64,000 bases of DNA from Pseudoduganella danionis (GCF_009720775.1 NZ_WNKW01000002.1:124001-188000), one strand, 5' to 3'; shown: positions 9,321 to 18,402, counted from the first letter of the stretch. Made by a program: numbers and translations. The notes: a model not told the origin generated them from the sequence alone.

Positions 9321-10658
9321 TCAGTCGTGTTCGGCGTGATCGTCGGTGTCGTCGCGCGGGATGACTTTCACCAGCAGGATGCGCGGGCCGTTCATCTTGC
9401 GCGCCACGATATCGAATTCCTTGAAGCTGATGCGCTGGCCCTGTTTAGGAATATCGCCGAGCTTGAGCATCAGCAGGCCGCCCACCGATTCCACGTCTTC
9501 GATACCCAGCTCCTCGTTTTCGATATCGATGCCGAGTGCCCGCTCGAGCGAGACGATGGGCAGGCTGGCCTTGCCGACGAGGGTGCCGTCCGGCTGCTTG
9601 AGCCAGTCGTTTTCATTCAGGCGGAATTCGTCGTGGATTTCCCCCACCATGGCACCGAGCAGATTATCCAGCGTGACGAAGCCCAGCGGGCGCTTGCCTT
9701 TTTCGCCGATCAGGGCGAAGTGGGGCGCACCGTCACGGAAGCGGCGGAACTGTTCCAGCGCGGGCGTACGCGCGGCGATGGTTTCGACCGGACGCAGGAA
9801 GGGCACGAGGTCGGTCACCGGCTTGCCGGACTGCTGGGCAAAGAACAGATCCTTCAGGTGGATCACGCCCAGCACCGTCTCGCCATCCTCATCGTAATAG
9901 GGATAGCGGCTGAAGCGGTTGCGCAGCATGGTGTCCAGGTTTTCCTGCAAGGTGCGGCTGGCATGCAGGGCGATTACTTCGTTAATTGGCCGCATCAGGT
10001 CGGATACCGACATATCGCTGAGGTCCAGCGTGTGCGCCAGTATCTTGCGCTCTTCCTGATTGAAGTTTTCGCCGGGCTGGCTGGTGCGCAGGATCAGTTT
10101 CAGTTCGTCGATCGAATAGTGGCTGTCGTGGCCGCCCTTGCCGGACAGGCCGGCCAGACCCAGTACCATGGCGGCGCTGGCATTGAGCACCCAGATAAAC
10201 GGATACATGGCCCAGTAGAAGCCGTACAGCGGCAGCGCGCTCCACAGGCTGACGGCTTCCGGCAGGCGGATCGCCAGCGACTTGGGTGCCAGTTCGCCGA
10301 CCACGATGTGCAGGAAGGAGATTACGCCGAACGCGAATACGAAGGCGATGCCGTGCACCAGCTCCGGCGAGCTGATGCCGATGAGCGACAGCAGCGGCTC
10401 GAGCAGGCCGGCGAAAGCCGGTTCGCCTACCCAGCCCAGACCCAGCGAAGCGAGCGTGATGCCGAGCTGGCAGGCGGACAGATAGGCATCCAGTTCGCCG
10501 TGTACGGTGGCGAGTATGCGGCCGCGCAGGCCCTGGGTTTTAGCGATGGCGCGCACACGGGTTTTGCGCAGAGTGACGATGCCGAATTCGGCGGCCACGA
10601 AGAATCCGTTGAGAGCAACCAGAATCAGGGCCAGCACGACAAGCAGTAGGTTTTGCAT
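9321..10658 (-). CDS. CNNM/CorC (hemolysin C-like) membrane protein with CBS domains
   Basis: The 445-residue protein has the full CNNM layout: a DUF21 domain of four helices (residues about 1-190), a CBS pair (about 210-330, with LMRPINEVIALHA), and a C-terminal CorC_HlyC domain (about 345-430, with ESVGGLLMLKLGDIPKQG). These proteins are linked to magnesium or cobalt efflux and the CBS pair senses nucleotides. The older name haemolysin is misleading. It stands alone, convergent with the AI-2E gene and divergent from the small gene at 10813. Confidence 0.92.
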   Translation of the reverse strand: MQNLLLVVLALILVALNGFFVAAEFGIVTLRKTRVRAIAKTQGLRGRILATVHGELDAYLSACQLGITLASLGLGWVGEPAFAGLLEPLLSLIGISSPELVHGIAFVFAFGVISFLHIVVGELAPKSLAIRLPEAVSLWSALPLYGFYWAMYPFIWVLNASAAMVLGLAGLSGKGGHDSHYSIDELKLILRTSQPGENFNQEERKILAHTLDLSDMSVSDLMRPINEVIALHASRTLQENLDTMLRNRFSRYPYYDEDGETVLGVIHLKDLFFAQQSGKPVTDLVPFLRPVETIAARTPALEQFRRFRDGAPHFALIGEKGKRPLGFVTLDNLLGAMVGEIHDEFRLNENDWLKQPDGTLVGKASLPIVSLERALGIDIENEELGIEDVESVGGLLMLKLGDIPKQGQRISFKEFDIVARKMNGPRILLVKVIPRDDTDDHAEHD

Positions 10659-10812
10659 AGAAAGACGGCGACCGTCAGCAGTGTAAAAACCAGTATCTTA
10701 GCCGACTGTTGCCATTCCCGCTAAAAAGGGTGGACTGCAACAATGTGTGTAAATTGGCGCAAGGGCTTGCGGTATAGTGGGGTAATTATAAAAATGCTAT
10801 CGACTACCGCAC

Positions 10813-11181
10813 ATGGAAACCGCTGATTACCAGAGCATAGGGCAGATCATTTATGGCTACGCGCGGGCGCGTAACGAGTTTGCCATGCTGCTGTCCTCGC
10901 TGTGCGGTATCGCGCTGCATGCGCCGCTCACGCTCGATGCCGAACTCGCGCTGATCGATACGGCGCGCCTGCGCGTGCGTGCGGCCGGCGTGGGCCGGCA
11001 GGTGGTGACGGATTTCGAAGCTCTGCTGGACTGCTTCCGCGCGCTGCAGCAGATCGATACACTGCTGCGGCCCGTGCCCGCTGGCGGCGAGGGCAGTGCC
11101 ATGCTGCCGTATCAGCGCCAGTTGCAGACTGCGCGCAAGCTGCTGGAAACCTGCCGCCACAGCCTCACGCCGCTGCTCTAA
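10813..11181 (+). CDS. Small alpha-helical protein of unknown function
   Basis: I do not recognise this 122-residue protein. It is predicted to be almost wholly helical, soluble and without a signal peptide or membrane helix, with two short Cys-containing helices (LLSSLCGIAL, LLDCFRALQQIDTLL) and a Gly-rich turn (PAGGEGS). Codon use matches the host and the two long antisense frames over it look like shadows. It sits between a divergent CNNM gene and a convergent LysR gene. No ribosome site is obvious before the ATG. Confidence 0.6.
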   Translation: METADYQSIGQIIYGYARARNEFAMLLSSLCGIALHAPLTLDAELALIDTARLRVRAAGVGRQVVTDFEALLDCFRALQQIDTLLRPVPAGGEGSAMLPYQRQLQTARKLLETCRHSLTPLL

Positions 11182-11190
11182 ATCCCTGAC

Positions 11191-12102
11191 TTAAACGCTG
11201 ACGCTGAATGGACCGTCATGCACGGTGTTGAGTATCGCCTCGATGGCGGGGTGGGTGATCTTGCGCGCGTTGGATATGGCATAGAACTGTTCGCGCAGCT
11301 CCGGCGCATGGCCCACCAGTACCACTCCGAACTGGGCCTTGATATCGGCTTCCAGCGCCGCTGGCGCAAAGAACAGCCCCATGCCGTTACGGCCAAAGGT
11401 GTTGAGCATGGCGTTGTCTTCGAACTCGCCGGCGATTTCGGGCCTGACCCCGTGCTCGATAAACCAGGCATCGATGCGCCCGCGCAGTGCGTTGTTACGG
11501 GTCGGTAGCAGCAGCGGTGCACCGTGCAGGCTGGCCGGGAAATTGCGCCGGTAGCGCCGCGCCAACTGCTGCGTACCATAGAGCTGCATATCGCTTTCGC
11601 CCAGCAAATGGCTGAAGACTTTCAGGCTGCCGCCCGCGCGCACGGTGCGGTCGGTCAGCACCACGTCGAGCTTGCCGAGCGCCAGATCGGCCAGCAGCGA
11701 TTCGAATTCATCTTCCATACATACCAGCCTTACCTGCTGATCCAGCTGCTGGGTGGCCTGCAGCAGACGGTAGGCCACCAGCTTGGGCAGCGAATCGGAA
11801 ATGCCCACTGTCAGGCGCATGGTACCGGCATCGGAGGCTTCCAGCGCATCCTGCAACTGGTCGCCCAGCAGGAAAATCTGCTCGCAATAATTGAGCGCCA
11901 GCTTGCCGGCTTCGGTCGGCACCAGCCGGCGCCCCTGCGGCTCCAGCAGCTGCTTGCCTATGCTCTGTTCCAGCAGGGCTAGCTGCATGCTGATGGTCTG
12001 CACGGCCAGCCCCAGCCGCTCGGCTGCACGCGTGACGCCACCTTCCTTGGCCACCATGTAGAAGAAATACAGATGGCGGAAATTCAGTCCCGAAGTTTTC
12101 AT
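11191..12102 (-). CDS. nhaR: LysR-type regulator, NhaR family
   Basis: The protein begins NFRHLYFFYMVAKEGGVTRAAERLGLAVQTISMQ, a LysR helix-turn-helix of the NhaR branch, followed by a PBP2-type effector domain ending HPAIEAILNTVHDGPFSV. NhaR in other bacteria activates the sodium/proton antiporter gene nhaA in response to sodium. No antiporter gene is in this window; instead it is divergent from the DUF475/Ter cluster. An ATG at 12132 would add ten residues, but the start at 12102 gives the usual LysR N-terminus. Confidence 0.88.
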   Translation of the reverse strand: MKTSGLNFRHLYFFYMVAKEGGVTRAAERLGLAVQTISMQLALLEQSIGKQLLEPQGRRLVPTEAGKLALNYCEQIFLLGDQLQDALEASDAGTMRLTVGISDSLPKLVAYRLLQATQQLDQQVRLVCMEDEFESLLADLALGKLDVVLTDRTVRAGGSLKVFSHLLGESDMQLYGTQQLARRYRRNFPASLHGAPLLLPTRNNALRGRIDAWFIEHGVRPEIAGEFEDNAMLNTFGRNGMGLFFAPAALEADIKAQFGVVLVGHAPELREQFYAISNARKITHPAIEAILNTVHDGPFSVSV

Positions 12103-12147
12103 ATCTTCTGTTTTTTCGAAGTAACGCTTCAATTATCTTCTATTTTT
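12101..12147. repeat. Direct repeat in the nhaR-DUF475 divergent promoter region
   Basis: ATCTTCTGTTTTTT (from 12103) and ATCTTCTATTTTTT (from 12135) are near-identical repeats 32 bases apart, about three helical turns. Between them lies the inverted pair GAAG/CTTC (12118-12130). They sit over the nhaR start, in the place where a LysR regulator would bind. The binding role is inferred. Confidence 0.5.
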
Positions 12148-12205
12148 TAAAATCCTGTTTTTCTCTACACTGCGTCCCATCGTTAAAACAATATGTGAGT
12201 AAAAC

Positions 12206-13252
12206 ATGAAGCACTTCAAAGTGTCTTTTCTCGTTACTGCGCTGTGTCTGGCAGCAGCGGGCTGGTGGGGATTCGAATTAAGCGGCTGGGGCGGTGCCCT
12301 GTCGGCCGTCGGCATTGCCGCGATTCTGGCAGCGATGGAAGTGTCGCTGTCGTTCGATAACGCGGTGGTGAATGCTTCCGTGCTTAAAACCTGGGACGAC
12401 TACTGGCAGAAGCTGTTCCTCGGCGTGGGCATCATTATCGCCGTGTTCGGTATGCGTTTGCTGTTCCCGCTGGTGATCGTGGCCGTGGCGGCAGATATCG
12501 GCATCACGGATGTGTGGCATCTGGCGCTCAATGATCCGAAGACTTATTCCATGCACCTGACCAATCACCATGCGGAAGTGGCAGCCTTCGGCGGCATGTT
12601 CCTGCTGCTGGTATTCCTCAACTTCCTGTTCGACCACGAGAAGGAAGTGCACTGGCTGGGCCACGTCGAGCAGAAGCTGGGCGCGCTGGGCAAGGTGTCG
12701 TCGATTGCGGTAATGATCGCCATGGGCGTGCTGCTGGGCTCCATGAGTCTGGTGGCGGAAGCACAGAAGCTGGTGGTGCTGATTTCGGGTCTGTGGGGCA
12801 TTCTGATCTACGTCGGCGTGGATGCGATCAGCAACCTGCTGGAGAAGGAAGAGGAGGGCAGCAATGTCGGCGATATGGTCAAGAAGGGCGGTATTGGTGG
12901 CTTCCTGTATCTGGAAGTGCTGGATGCTTCGTTCAGTTTCGATGGTGTGATCGGCGCGTTTGCGATTACCACCGACGTGGTGATCATCATGCTGGGCCTG
13001 GCCATCGGCGCGATGTTTGTGCGTTCGCTGACGGTGTATCTGGTGAAGAAGGGCACGCTCGACGAATTTGTCTTCCTCGAACATGGCGCCCACTACGCCA
13101 TCGGTATCCTCGCCGCGATCATGCTGGCCAGTATGAAGTACCACATTCCGGAGCTGTTCACGGGTCTGATCGGCGTGGCCTTTATCGCTGCCTCGCTGTG
13201 GTCCTCGGTACGCCACCGTCGCCAGCAGGAAGCTGCGGCGCTCACGGCTTGA
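12206..13252 (+). CDS. DUF475 / TerC-like integral membrane protein
   Basis: The 348-residue protein has about nine helices and the TerC-superfamily signature SLSFDNAVVNASVLKTW near residue 50, repeated in the second half as ASFSFDGVIGAFAITTDVVIIMLG. DUF475 proteins are members of the TerC/LysE group and are usually found with TerD genes. They are thought to act at the membrane in metal or envelope stress. It lies 100 bases upstream of terD on the same strand and divergent from nhaR. Confidence 0.88.
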   Translation: MKHFKVSFLVTALCLAAAGWWGFELSGWGGALSAVGIAAILAAMEVSLSFDNAVVNASVLKTWDDYWQKLFLGVGIIIAVFGMRLLFPLVIVAVAADIGITDVWHLALNDPKTYSMHLTNHHAEVAAFGGMFLLLVFLNFLFDHEKEVHWLGHVEQKLGALGKVSSIAVMIAMGVLLGSMSLVAEAQKLVVLISGLWGILIYVGVDAISNLLEKEEEGSNVGDMVKKGGIGGFLYLEVLDASFSFDGVIGAFAITTDVVIIMLGLAIGAMFVRSLTVYLVKKGTLDEFVFLEHGAHYAIGILAAIMLASMKYHIPELFTGLIGVAFIAASLWSSVRHRRQQEAAALTA

Positions 13253-13273
13253 ACCGAGGCATGTAAAGAATAC

Positions 13274-13304
13274 GGCGCGCCGTTAAAAACGGACACGGCA
13301 CGCC
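13274..13304 (+). other. GC-rich hairpin between DUF475 and terD
   Basis: GGCGCGCCGT and ACGGCACGCC pair with a single mismatch around an 11-base loop. No T run follows, so it may be an RNA-stabilising or attenuating hairpin between the two genes rather than a classic terminator. Confidence 0.4.
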
Positions 13305-13351
13305 GCCTGTAGTAAAAATTAGTCCGCTGTTTCTTTTAGGAGTAACACATC

Positions 13352-13927
13352 ATGGCAATCAGTCTGCAAAAAGGTGGTAACGTCAATCTGAGCAAAGAAG
13401 CTCCTGGCCTCAACAAGGTCGTCATCGGTCTGGGCTGGGACGTGCGCAGCACCGACGGCAAGGACTTCGATCTCGATGGTTCGGCCTTCCTGCTCAAAGT
13501 CGATGGCAAGGTACGTGCCGATAACGACTTCATCTTCTACAACAATCTGAAATCGGCCGACCAGTCGGTGGCGCACTCGGGCGACAACCGCACCGGCGCC
13601 GGTGATGGCGACGACGAAACCGTCACTATCGACCTGACCCGCGTTCCGCCCGAAGTCGAGCGCATCGCTATCTGCGCCACCATCCACGAAGGCGACGAGC
13701 GCCACCAGAACTTCGGCATGGTGCAGCGCGCCTTCATCCGCTGCGTGAATGCAGCCAACAGCGGCGAGATCGCCCGCTTCGACCTGTCGGAAGACGGTTC
13801 GACCGAATCGGCCATGATCTTCGGTGAAGTCTACCGCTATGGCGGCGACTGGAAATTCAAGGCCGTCGGTCAGGGTTACAAGGGCGGTCTGGGCCCACTG
13901 GCGGCATCGTTCGGCGTACGCGTTTAA
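13352..13927 (+). CDS. TerD family calcium-binding stress protein
   Basis: The 191-residue protein has the TerD hallmarks: [29 protein letters not shown] at the start, and the acidic calcium-binding loop [16 protein letters not shown] (residues about 75-90), then [15 protein letters not shown]. It ends [20 protein letters not shown]. TerD proteins are cytoplasmic or membrane-peripheral calcium-dependent factors tied to tellurite, oxidative and phage resistance. A strong ribosome site (TAGGAG) precedes the ATG. It is followed 18 bases later by the AIM24-like gene and then a second terD. Confidence 0.95.
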   Translation: MAISLQKGGNVNLSKEAPGLNKVVIGLGWDVRSTDGKDFDLDGSAFLLKVDGKVRADNDFIFYNNLKSADQSVAHSGDNRTGAGDGDDETVTIDLTRVPPEVERIAICATIHEGDERHQNFGMVQRAFIRCVNAANSGEIARFDLSEDGSTESAMIFGEVYRYGGDWKFKAVGQGYKGGLGPLAASFGVRV

Positions 13928-13945
13928 GCGGAAGGGGACTTTATC

Positions 13946-14644
13946 ATGCCTGTATTTTCGATTACCGGTGACATTGATCCCTTCCTGCATGTATCGCTCG
14001 CGCATGGCGAAAAGATCTATTGCGAATCCGACGCGATGGTGATGATGGAAGCGGGCCTCGATCTGAAAGGCAAGATAACCGGCGGCCTCGGTGCGGCACT
14101 GATGCGCCGCTTCGCCAACGGCGAGTCCTTCTTCCAGCAGCATATCGAAGCCGTGCGTAGCGGCGGCGACTGTCTGCTGGCGCCACGCCTGCCCGGTGCC
14201 ATGCAGGTGCTCGATGTGGGCGCGCGCCAGTATCTGCTGAGCGACGGCGCATTCGTGGCGGCCAGCGACAAGGTGGAACTGAAAGTGCGTACCCAGAGTC
14301 TGGGCAATGCACTGTTTGCCCAGAGCGGCGGTTTCTTCATCACCGAGACGGCCGGTGTGGGGCAGGTGGCAGTGTCGGGCTTCGGCGCGATCTCGCAGCT
14401 CGAGGTCACGCCCGGTAACGACATGATCATCGATAACGCCCACGTGGTGGCATGGGATAGCTCGCTGCGCTACGAGATTTCGGTCACGACCGGCAGTAGC
14501 GGCGGCTTCCTCGGCAATCTGGTGAATAGCCAGACCAGCGGCGAAGGCATGGTGCTGCGCTTCTCGGGGCAGGGCAAGATTCTGATCTGTTCGCGCAATC
14601 GTGCTGCCTTCCAGTTGTGGGCGCAGCGCGGCGCACAGCAATAA
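13946..14644 (+). CDS. AIM24 / TIGR00266 family protein
   Basis: The 232-residue soluble protein is Gly-rich and beta-stranded, with the family features ESDAMVMMEAGLDLKGKITGG near the start and SGGFFITETAGVGQVAVSGFG in the middle. It resembles the mitochondrial AIM24/TIGR00266 fold, a trimeric jelly-roll-like protein often encoded beside TerD genes. No enzymatic role is known. It lies between two terD genes with short gaps, so a joint complex or pathway with them is likely but inferred. Confidence 0.88.
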   Translation: MPVFSITGDIDPFLHVSLAHGEKIYCESDAMVMMEAGLDLKGKITGGLGAALMRRFANGESFFQQHIEAVRSGGDCLLAPRLPGAMQVLDVGARQYLLSDGAFVAASDKVELKVRTQSLGNALFAQSGGFFITETAGVGQVAVSGFGAISQLEVTPGNDMIIDNAHVVAWDSSLRYEISVTTGSSGGFLGNLVNSQTSGEGMVLRFSGQGKILICSRNRAAFQLWAQRGAQQ

Positions 14645-14664
14645 ACGTATTCAAGGAGTCAGCA

Positions 14665-15249
14665 ATGACGGTTAATTTAAGCAAGGGCCAGAAGATTTCG
14701 CTGGCCAAGGAAAGCGGTGGCGCGGCACTCGGCCGTGTGACCATGGGGCTGGGCTGGGATGCCATCAAGAGCAAGGGTTTCTTCGGCTTTGGCGCCAAGA
14801 CGGAAGCGGTCGATCTGGATGCTTCGTGCGTGATGTTCGATGAAGGCGGCCGTCCGGTCGATGTGATCTGGTTCCGTCAGCTACGCAGCCGCGATGGCAG
14901 CGTGCAGCATACGGGTGATAACCGCACTGGTGCCGGCGATGGCGATGATGAGCAGATCAATGTCGATCTGAATGCCGTGCCAGCCTCCGTCAAGAGTCTG
15001 GTGTTCACGGTCAACAGCTTTACGGGCCAGAGCTTTGCACAGGTGGAAAACGCCTACTGCCGCCTGCTCGACGCCAGCCAGCACAAGGAAGTGGCACGCT
15101 TCAACCTGTCCGTGCAGGGACCGCACTCGGCGCAGATCATGGCCAAGCTGTATCGCCATAACGGCGAATGGAAAATGCATGCGATCGGTGAAAACGGCAA
15201 AGGCCGCACTTTTGATGAATTGCTGCCGCAGATAGCCGCCCATCTGTAA
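14665..15249 (+). CDS. TerD family protein, second copy
   Basis: The protein starts at the ATG at 14665, which has an AAGGAG ribosome site; the longer open frame from 14617 runs back into the upstream gene. It shares with the first copy the sequences VNLSKGQKISLAKESGG, LGRVTMGLGWD and [21 protein letters not shown]. It carries an insertion (SKGFFGFGAKTEAV) in the early loop and ends TFDELLPQIAAHL. The two copies differ enough to suggest separate roles. The cluster ends with a strong terminator 22 bases downstream. Confidence 0.94.
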   Translation: MTVNLSKGQKISLAKESGGAALGRVTMGLGWDAIKSKGFFGFGAKTEAVDLDASCVMFDEGGRPVDVIWFRQLRSRDGSVQHTGDNRTGAGDGDDEQINVDLNAVPASVKSLVFTVNSFTGQSFAQVENAYCRLLDASQHKEVARFNLSVQGPHSAQIMAKLYRHNGEWKMHAIGENGKGRTFDELLPQIAAHL

Positions 15250-15270
15250 TCCGGTTTTGTAGTCGCCCTT

Positions 15271-15306
15271 GGCAGCGGGGAAGTTTTCCCGCTGCCTTTT
15301 TTATTG
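15271..15306 (+). terminator. Rho-independent terminator of the Ter cluster
   Basis: GGCAGCGGG and CCCGCTGCC form a nine-base-pair stem around GAAGTTTT, followed by six T. It closes the DUF475-terD-AIM24-terD unit. Confidence 0.9.
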
Positions 15307-15344
15307 TCGGAGTTGCTGCGAGAGAAAGTTGATGTGCAATTTGC

Positions 15345-15387
15345 ATGTCATATGACGTGTAACAACTATGTCATATCGCGATGTTAC
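15345..15387 (+). promoter_or_regulatory. Possible Pho box before the PAP2 phosphatase gene
   Basis: GTGTAAC (15357-15363) and ATGTCAT (15368-15374) are separated by four bases, giving the 11-base period of a PhoB box (consensus two CTGTCAT-like units). Further similar units stand at 15345 (ATGTCAT) and 15381 (ATGTTAC) with periods of 12 and 13. The position, 37-80 bases before the start of a secreted phosphatase gene, supports the reading. It is an inference from motif and context. Confidence 0.5.
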
Positions 15388-15423
15388 CGTTCCGCTACTT
15401 TAACCAACAGTAACGGAATCTCT

Positions 15424-17367
15424 ATGCGTCCTTTCCAGCCCCGTCCTATGTTTATGGCCGTCAGCATTGCGCTCGCTTTGAGCGGCTGCGGCTCGAATGT
15501 TGAAGACCAGCCACTGGTCATCCCTTCAGCTCCGGCAGATCAGGGCGCGGCGGAAGTGGTGCCTGTCCCTGCCGTCACCGCCTTTGTCGATACGGCTGCC
15601 ACCAATCAGCGCGGCGATGCCCGCTATGCCACGCTGGCGACCAATGCCGGCGTGCGCGTGCTGGGTGGCTTCCTGCAGATCTGGAAACCGCTGACGGAAA
15701 TCGTCGATGCCGGCGTGACCGCGCCTGCGGTGGATGGCTTCCCTGCCGTGCAGGCCTCGAAATGGAGCGGCGTACCGAACGACGGCACGCCGGATGGCAT
15801 GGTGCTCAACGCTGCCGTGCACGCGGCCAATATCGGTTACGTGGTAACGGCAACGGCCAGCCGCACCGAAGCTCAGGCCGTGCAAGCTTATCTGGATGAC
15901 CGCCGTGGCAAAGGCTATAGCGTGACGGAAGGTCTGGGCCCGTTGACGGCGGCGTGGCGTACGGCGGCCCAGCAGACCACCACCATCAACAATGTCCCGG
16001 CCGATGCCAGCACGGTGCTGTACAACGATGGCGGCAACAATACCGGCGTGGGCGGCAGTGCCAACGCGGCGTTTGGCAATGTGGTGGATCTGGTCAATCT
16101 GGTGGGCAATAACGCGTCCACCGAACCGGCCAAGCGCTTCTACAAATATGCCCGTCCTTACCGCTGGAGCAGCAGCGTGCAGGTGCTGCCGGCACTGCTG
16201 CCGGCCAAGAGCAGCACGCCTGCCACGGACGGTGGTTACACCAGCGGGCACTCGGCCGAAGCCGTGCGCGATGCGGTGGCGATGGCCTATGCCTTGCCCG
16301 AGCGCTATCAGGAAATCCTCAGCCGCGGGCTGGAACTGGGCGAATCGCGTATTTTTGCCGGCATGCACTCGCCGCTGGACGTGCTGAGTGGCCGCATCCT
16401 CGGTCAGGCCAGCGCTGCGGCCAATCTGGTTGATCCGGCCAATGCTGCCAAGAAGGCTGCTGCCGTTACCCAAGCCCATGCCACGCTGATGGCGGCTACC
16501 GGCACCAATGCCGATAGCTTTGCCGCGTTTGCCCAGTCCGGAACGGTGGCGAATGACCGCTTTGCGGATTACAGCGTCAACAAGGCCAACTATGTACGCC
16601 GCAGCACTTACGGTTTCGCGCCTATCGCCGCTACCAATATGGCGGCCGTGGTGCCGAAAGGTGCGGAAGTGCTGCTGGAAACCCGCCAGCCTTATCTGAG
16701 CGATGCGCAGCGCCGCGTGGTGCTGAAAACCACGGCGCTGGCATCGGGCTATCCCGTGATGGATGATGCGGAAGGCTGGGGCCGGCTGAATCTGTTCGCT
16801 GCAGCCGATGGCTATGCTGGCTTCACGGGCAACGTGGTGATCGCAATGGATGCCAGCAAAGGCGGCTTCAATGCGGCCGACCGCTGGCGCAACGACATCA
16901 GCGGCACGGGCAAACTGGTCAAGCAGGGCACGGGTGTACTCAAGCTGGCTGGCAGCAATAGCTGGAGCGGCGGGGTAGAGCTGACGGCTGGTGGCCTGCA
17001 GGCCGAGTCGGCCACGGCTTTCGGTACGGGCGACGTGTATGTGAGCGGCGGCACGCTGACGGTGGCCGCAGCGCAGGCGCTCAAGCTGGCCGGCAAATAT
17101 ACCCAGTTGACGGGCGCCACCACGACGGAACTGGTGCTGGGCGCGAACGGGCAGGGCAGCCTCAGCGTAGCCGGTACGGCCACGGTGGGTGGCGGCAGCT
17201 TGCGCATCCGCTTTGCCAGCGGCTACAAGCCCAAGGCGGGCGATAGTCTGGCCGTGCTGACGGCAGGCAGCCTGAAAGGCCGCTATGCCAGCATCAGCGT
17301 GGATGGCTTCAGCAATGTGAGCCCCGTGTATGGTGCTACCGCGCTGACGCTGAATCTGGGGAACTAA
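15424..17367 (+). CDS. Secreted PAP2-type phosphatase with autotransporter-associated beta repeat
   Basis: The 647-residue protein begins with a lipoprotein-like signal (ALALSGCGSN). Residues about 220-330 carry the PAP2/acid phosphatase motifs: K(x6)RP in KRFYKYARPYRW, SGH in GGYTSGHSAEA, and SRIFAGMHSPLD with the catalytic His. The C-terminal 200 residues hold an autotransporter-associated strand repeat (GTGKLVKQGTGVLKLAGSNS, then a Gly/Ala beta-helix) but no outer-membrane barrel follows. The longer open frame from 15304 would place 40 residues before the signal peptide, so 15424 is the start. It probably hydrolyses phosphomonoesters outside the cytoplasm. It is monocistronic. Confidence 0.85.
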   Translation: MRPFQPRPMFMAVSIALALSGCGSNVEDQPLVIPSAPADQGAAEVVPVPAVTAFVDTAATNQRGDARYATLATNAGVRVLGGFLQIWKPLTEIVDAGVTAPAVDGFPAVQASKWSGVPNDGTPDGMVLNAAVHAANIGYVVTATASRTEAQAVQAYLDDRRGKGYSVTEGLGPLTAAWRTAAQQTTTINNVPADASTVLYNDGGNNTGVGGSANAAFGNVVDLVNLVGNNASTEPAKRFYKYARPYRWSSSVQVLPALLPAKSSTPATDGGYTSGHSAEAVRDAVAMAYALPERYQEILSRGLELGESRIFAGMHSPLDVLSGRILGQASAAANLVDPANAAKKAAAVTQAHATLMAATGTNADSFAAFAQSGTVANDRFADYSVNKANYVRRSTYGFAPIAATNMAAVVPKGAEVLLETRQPYLSDAQRRVVLKTTALASGYPVMDDAEGWGRLNLFAAADGYAGFTGNVVIAMDASKGGFNAADRWRNDISGTGKLVKQGTGVLKLAGSNSWSGGVELTAGGLQAESATAFGTGDVYVSGGTLTVAAAQALKLAGKYTQLTGATTTELVLGANGQGSLSVAGTATVGGGSLRIRFASGYKPKAGDSLAVLTAGSLKGRYASISVDGFSNVSPVYGATALTLNLGN

Positions 17368-17514
17368 GTGTTTTCCTTAACGGCTTGATAACGAGAATTG
17401 CAGGAATTGCCGTTTTCCCACAGATTTATCGTGATAGTGGCAATTTCTGCACATTTTGTAGAGAGTTTCTTCACGGAATAATCCTTGCGCGCTGGCTAAG
17501 GCTATAATCAAGCT

Positions 17515-18333
17515 ATGGAAAAGCTCAAGGATTATGCGGAAGTCGTGAGTCGCGCCGAGCGCGGTGAACTGGTATTCCCTACCAGCGTCAATGCCGCCCT
17601 GCGCCTGCAGCTGGCGCTGGCCGATCCTGACTGCGAAATGGAAGACGTGATCCGCAAGGTGCTGGCCGAGCCGCAGCTGGCGGCGCGTACCGTGGCGCTG
17701 TCGAATGCGGCGGCCTTCAATCGCAGCAACAGCCCCGTGACCAATGTGCGGGTCGCTGTGCAGCGGCTGGGTTTCCGCCATCTGTATTCGATGGCCGCTT
17801 CGATGGTGGTGCGCCAATTCGGCAACCGCATCAACGATCCCGAATTGCGCGCCAAGGCCGATCAACTGTGGCAGCACACGGCCCATGTAGCCGCACTGTC
17901 CTACATCATCGGCCGCAAGCTGACCCATACCGATCCCGACACGGCGCTGTTTGCCGCCATCGTGCACGAGGCGGGCGGCTTCTATCTGCTGTCCTGCGCC
18001 GACGAGCTGCCCGGCCTGCTCGAACATCCCGAGCAGTGGCAGGGCGCAGCACAGGAAATCATCACGCGCGAAATGATGAAGAAAATGGCGATACCGGAGC
18101 CCGTCAGCCAGGCCATCGTGGCCCTGCGTGGCGCCAGCCTGATGCCGCCACCGATAGGCTTGCGCGATACGCTGCTGGTAGCGCGTGCGCTGGCGCCCGT
18201 GCCTTCGCCGCTGGCCACCGAACCTGCCCACGCCAGCCTGGCCGAATTCATCGATGGCAATGTGGCACTGGCCCAGATACTGGAAGAATCGGCCGAGGAT
18301 GCCGCTTCCATGAGCGCCGCCCTGCTGGCCTGA
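17515..18333 (+). CDS. HDOD domain protein
   Basis: The 272-residue protein is a single HDOD domain, a degenerate HD phosphohydrolase fold. Typical segments are FPTSVNAALRLQLALADPDCEMEDVIRKVLAEPQLAARTVALSNAAAFN, the VQRLGFRHLYSMA segment, and LWQHTAHVAALSYIIG with VHEAGGFYLL, where the HD pair has become HE. Such proteins act in signalling or stress regulation, usually without catalysis. There is no output domain and its partner is unknown. Upstream 147 bases hold its promoter region; downstream is the FadR-type regulator gene on the same strand. Confidence 0.88.
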   Translation: MEKLKDYAEVVSRAERGELVFPTSVNAALRLQLALADPDCEMEDVIRKVLAEPQLAARTVALSNAAAFNRSNSPVTNVRVAVQRLGFRHLYSMAASMVVRQFGNRINDPELRAKADQLWQHTAHVAALSYIIGRKLTHTDPDTALFAAIVHEAGGFYLLSCADELPGLLEHPEQWQGAAQEIITREMMKKMAIPEPVSQAIVALRGASLMPPPIGLRDTLLVARALAPVPSPLATEPAHASLAEFIDGNVALAQILEESAEDAASMSAALLA

Positions 18334-18393
18334 TTTTGCCCACCGCCTGCTTGCCTCTTTCTCTGGCCTGGCTTAGCGTGTATGCTAACGGTC

Positions 18394-18402
18394 ATCATAC
18401 AA
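18394..18402 (+). promoter_or_regulatory. Possible half-operator before the first FadR-type regulator
   Basis: ATCATACAA matches eight of nine bases of the right half (GTCATACAA) of the palindrome in front of kdgD. It lies 12 bases before the chosen start of the regulator, where it could serve autorepression. The left half is not conserved, so the call is weak. Confidence 0.3.

Noticed and set aside
12133..12205. Manganese (yybP-ykoY) or other riboswitch before the TerC-like gene
   Set aside because: Only about 75 bases lie between the repeats and the start, and no conserved riboswitch core or expected stems were seen.
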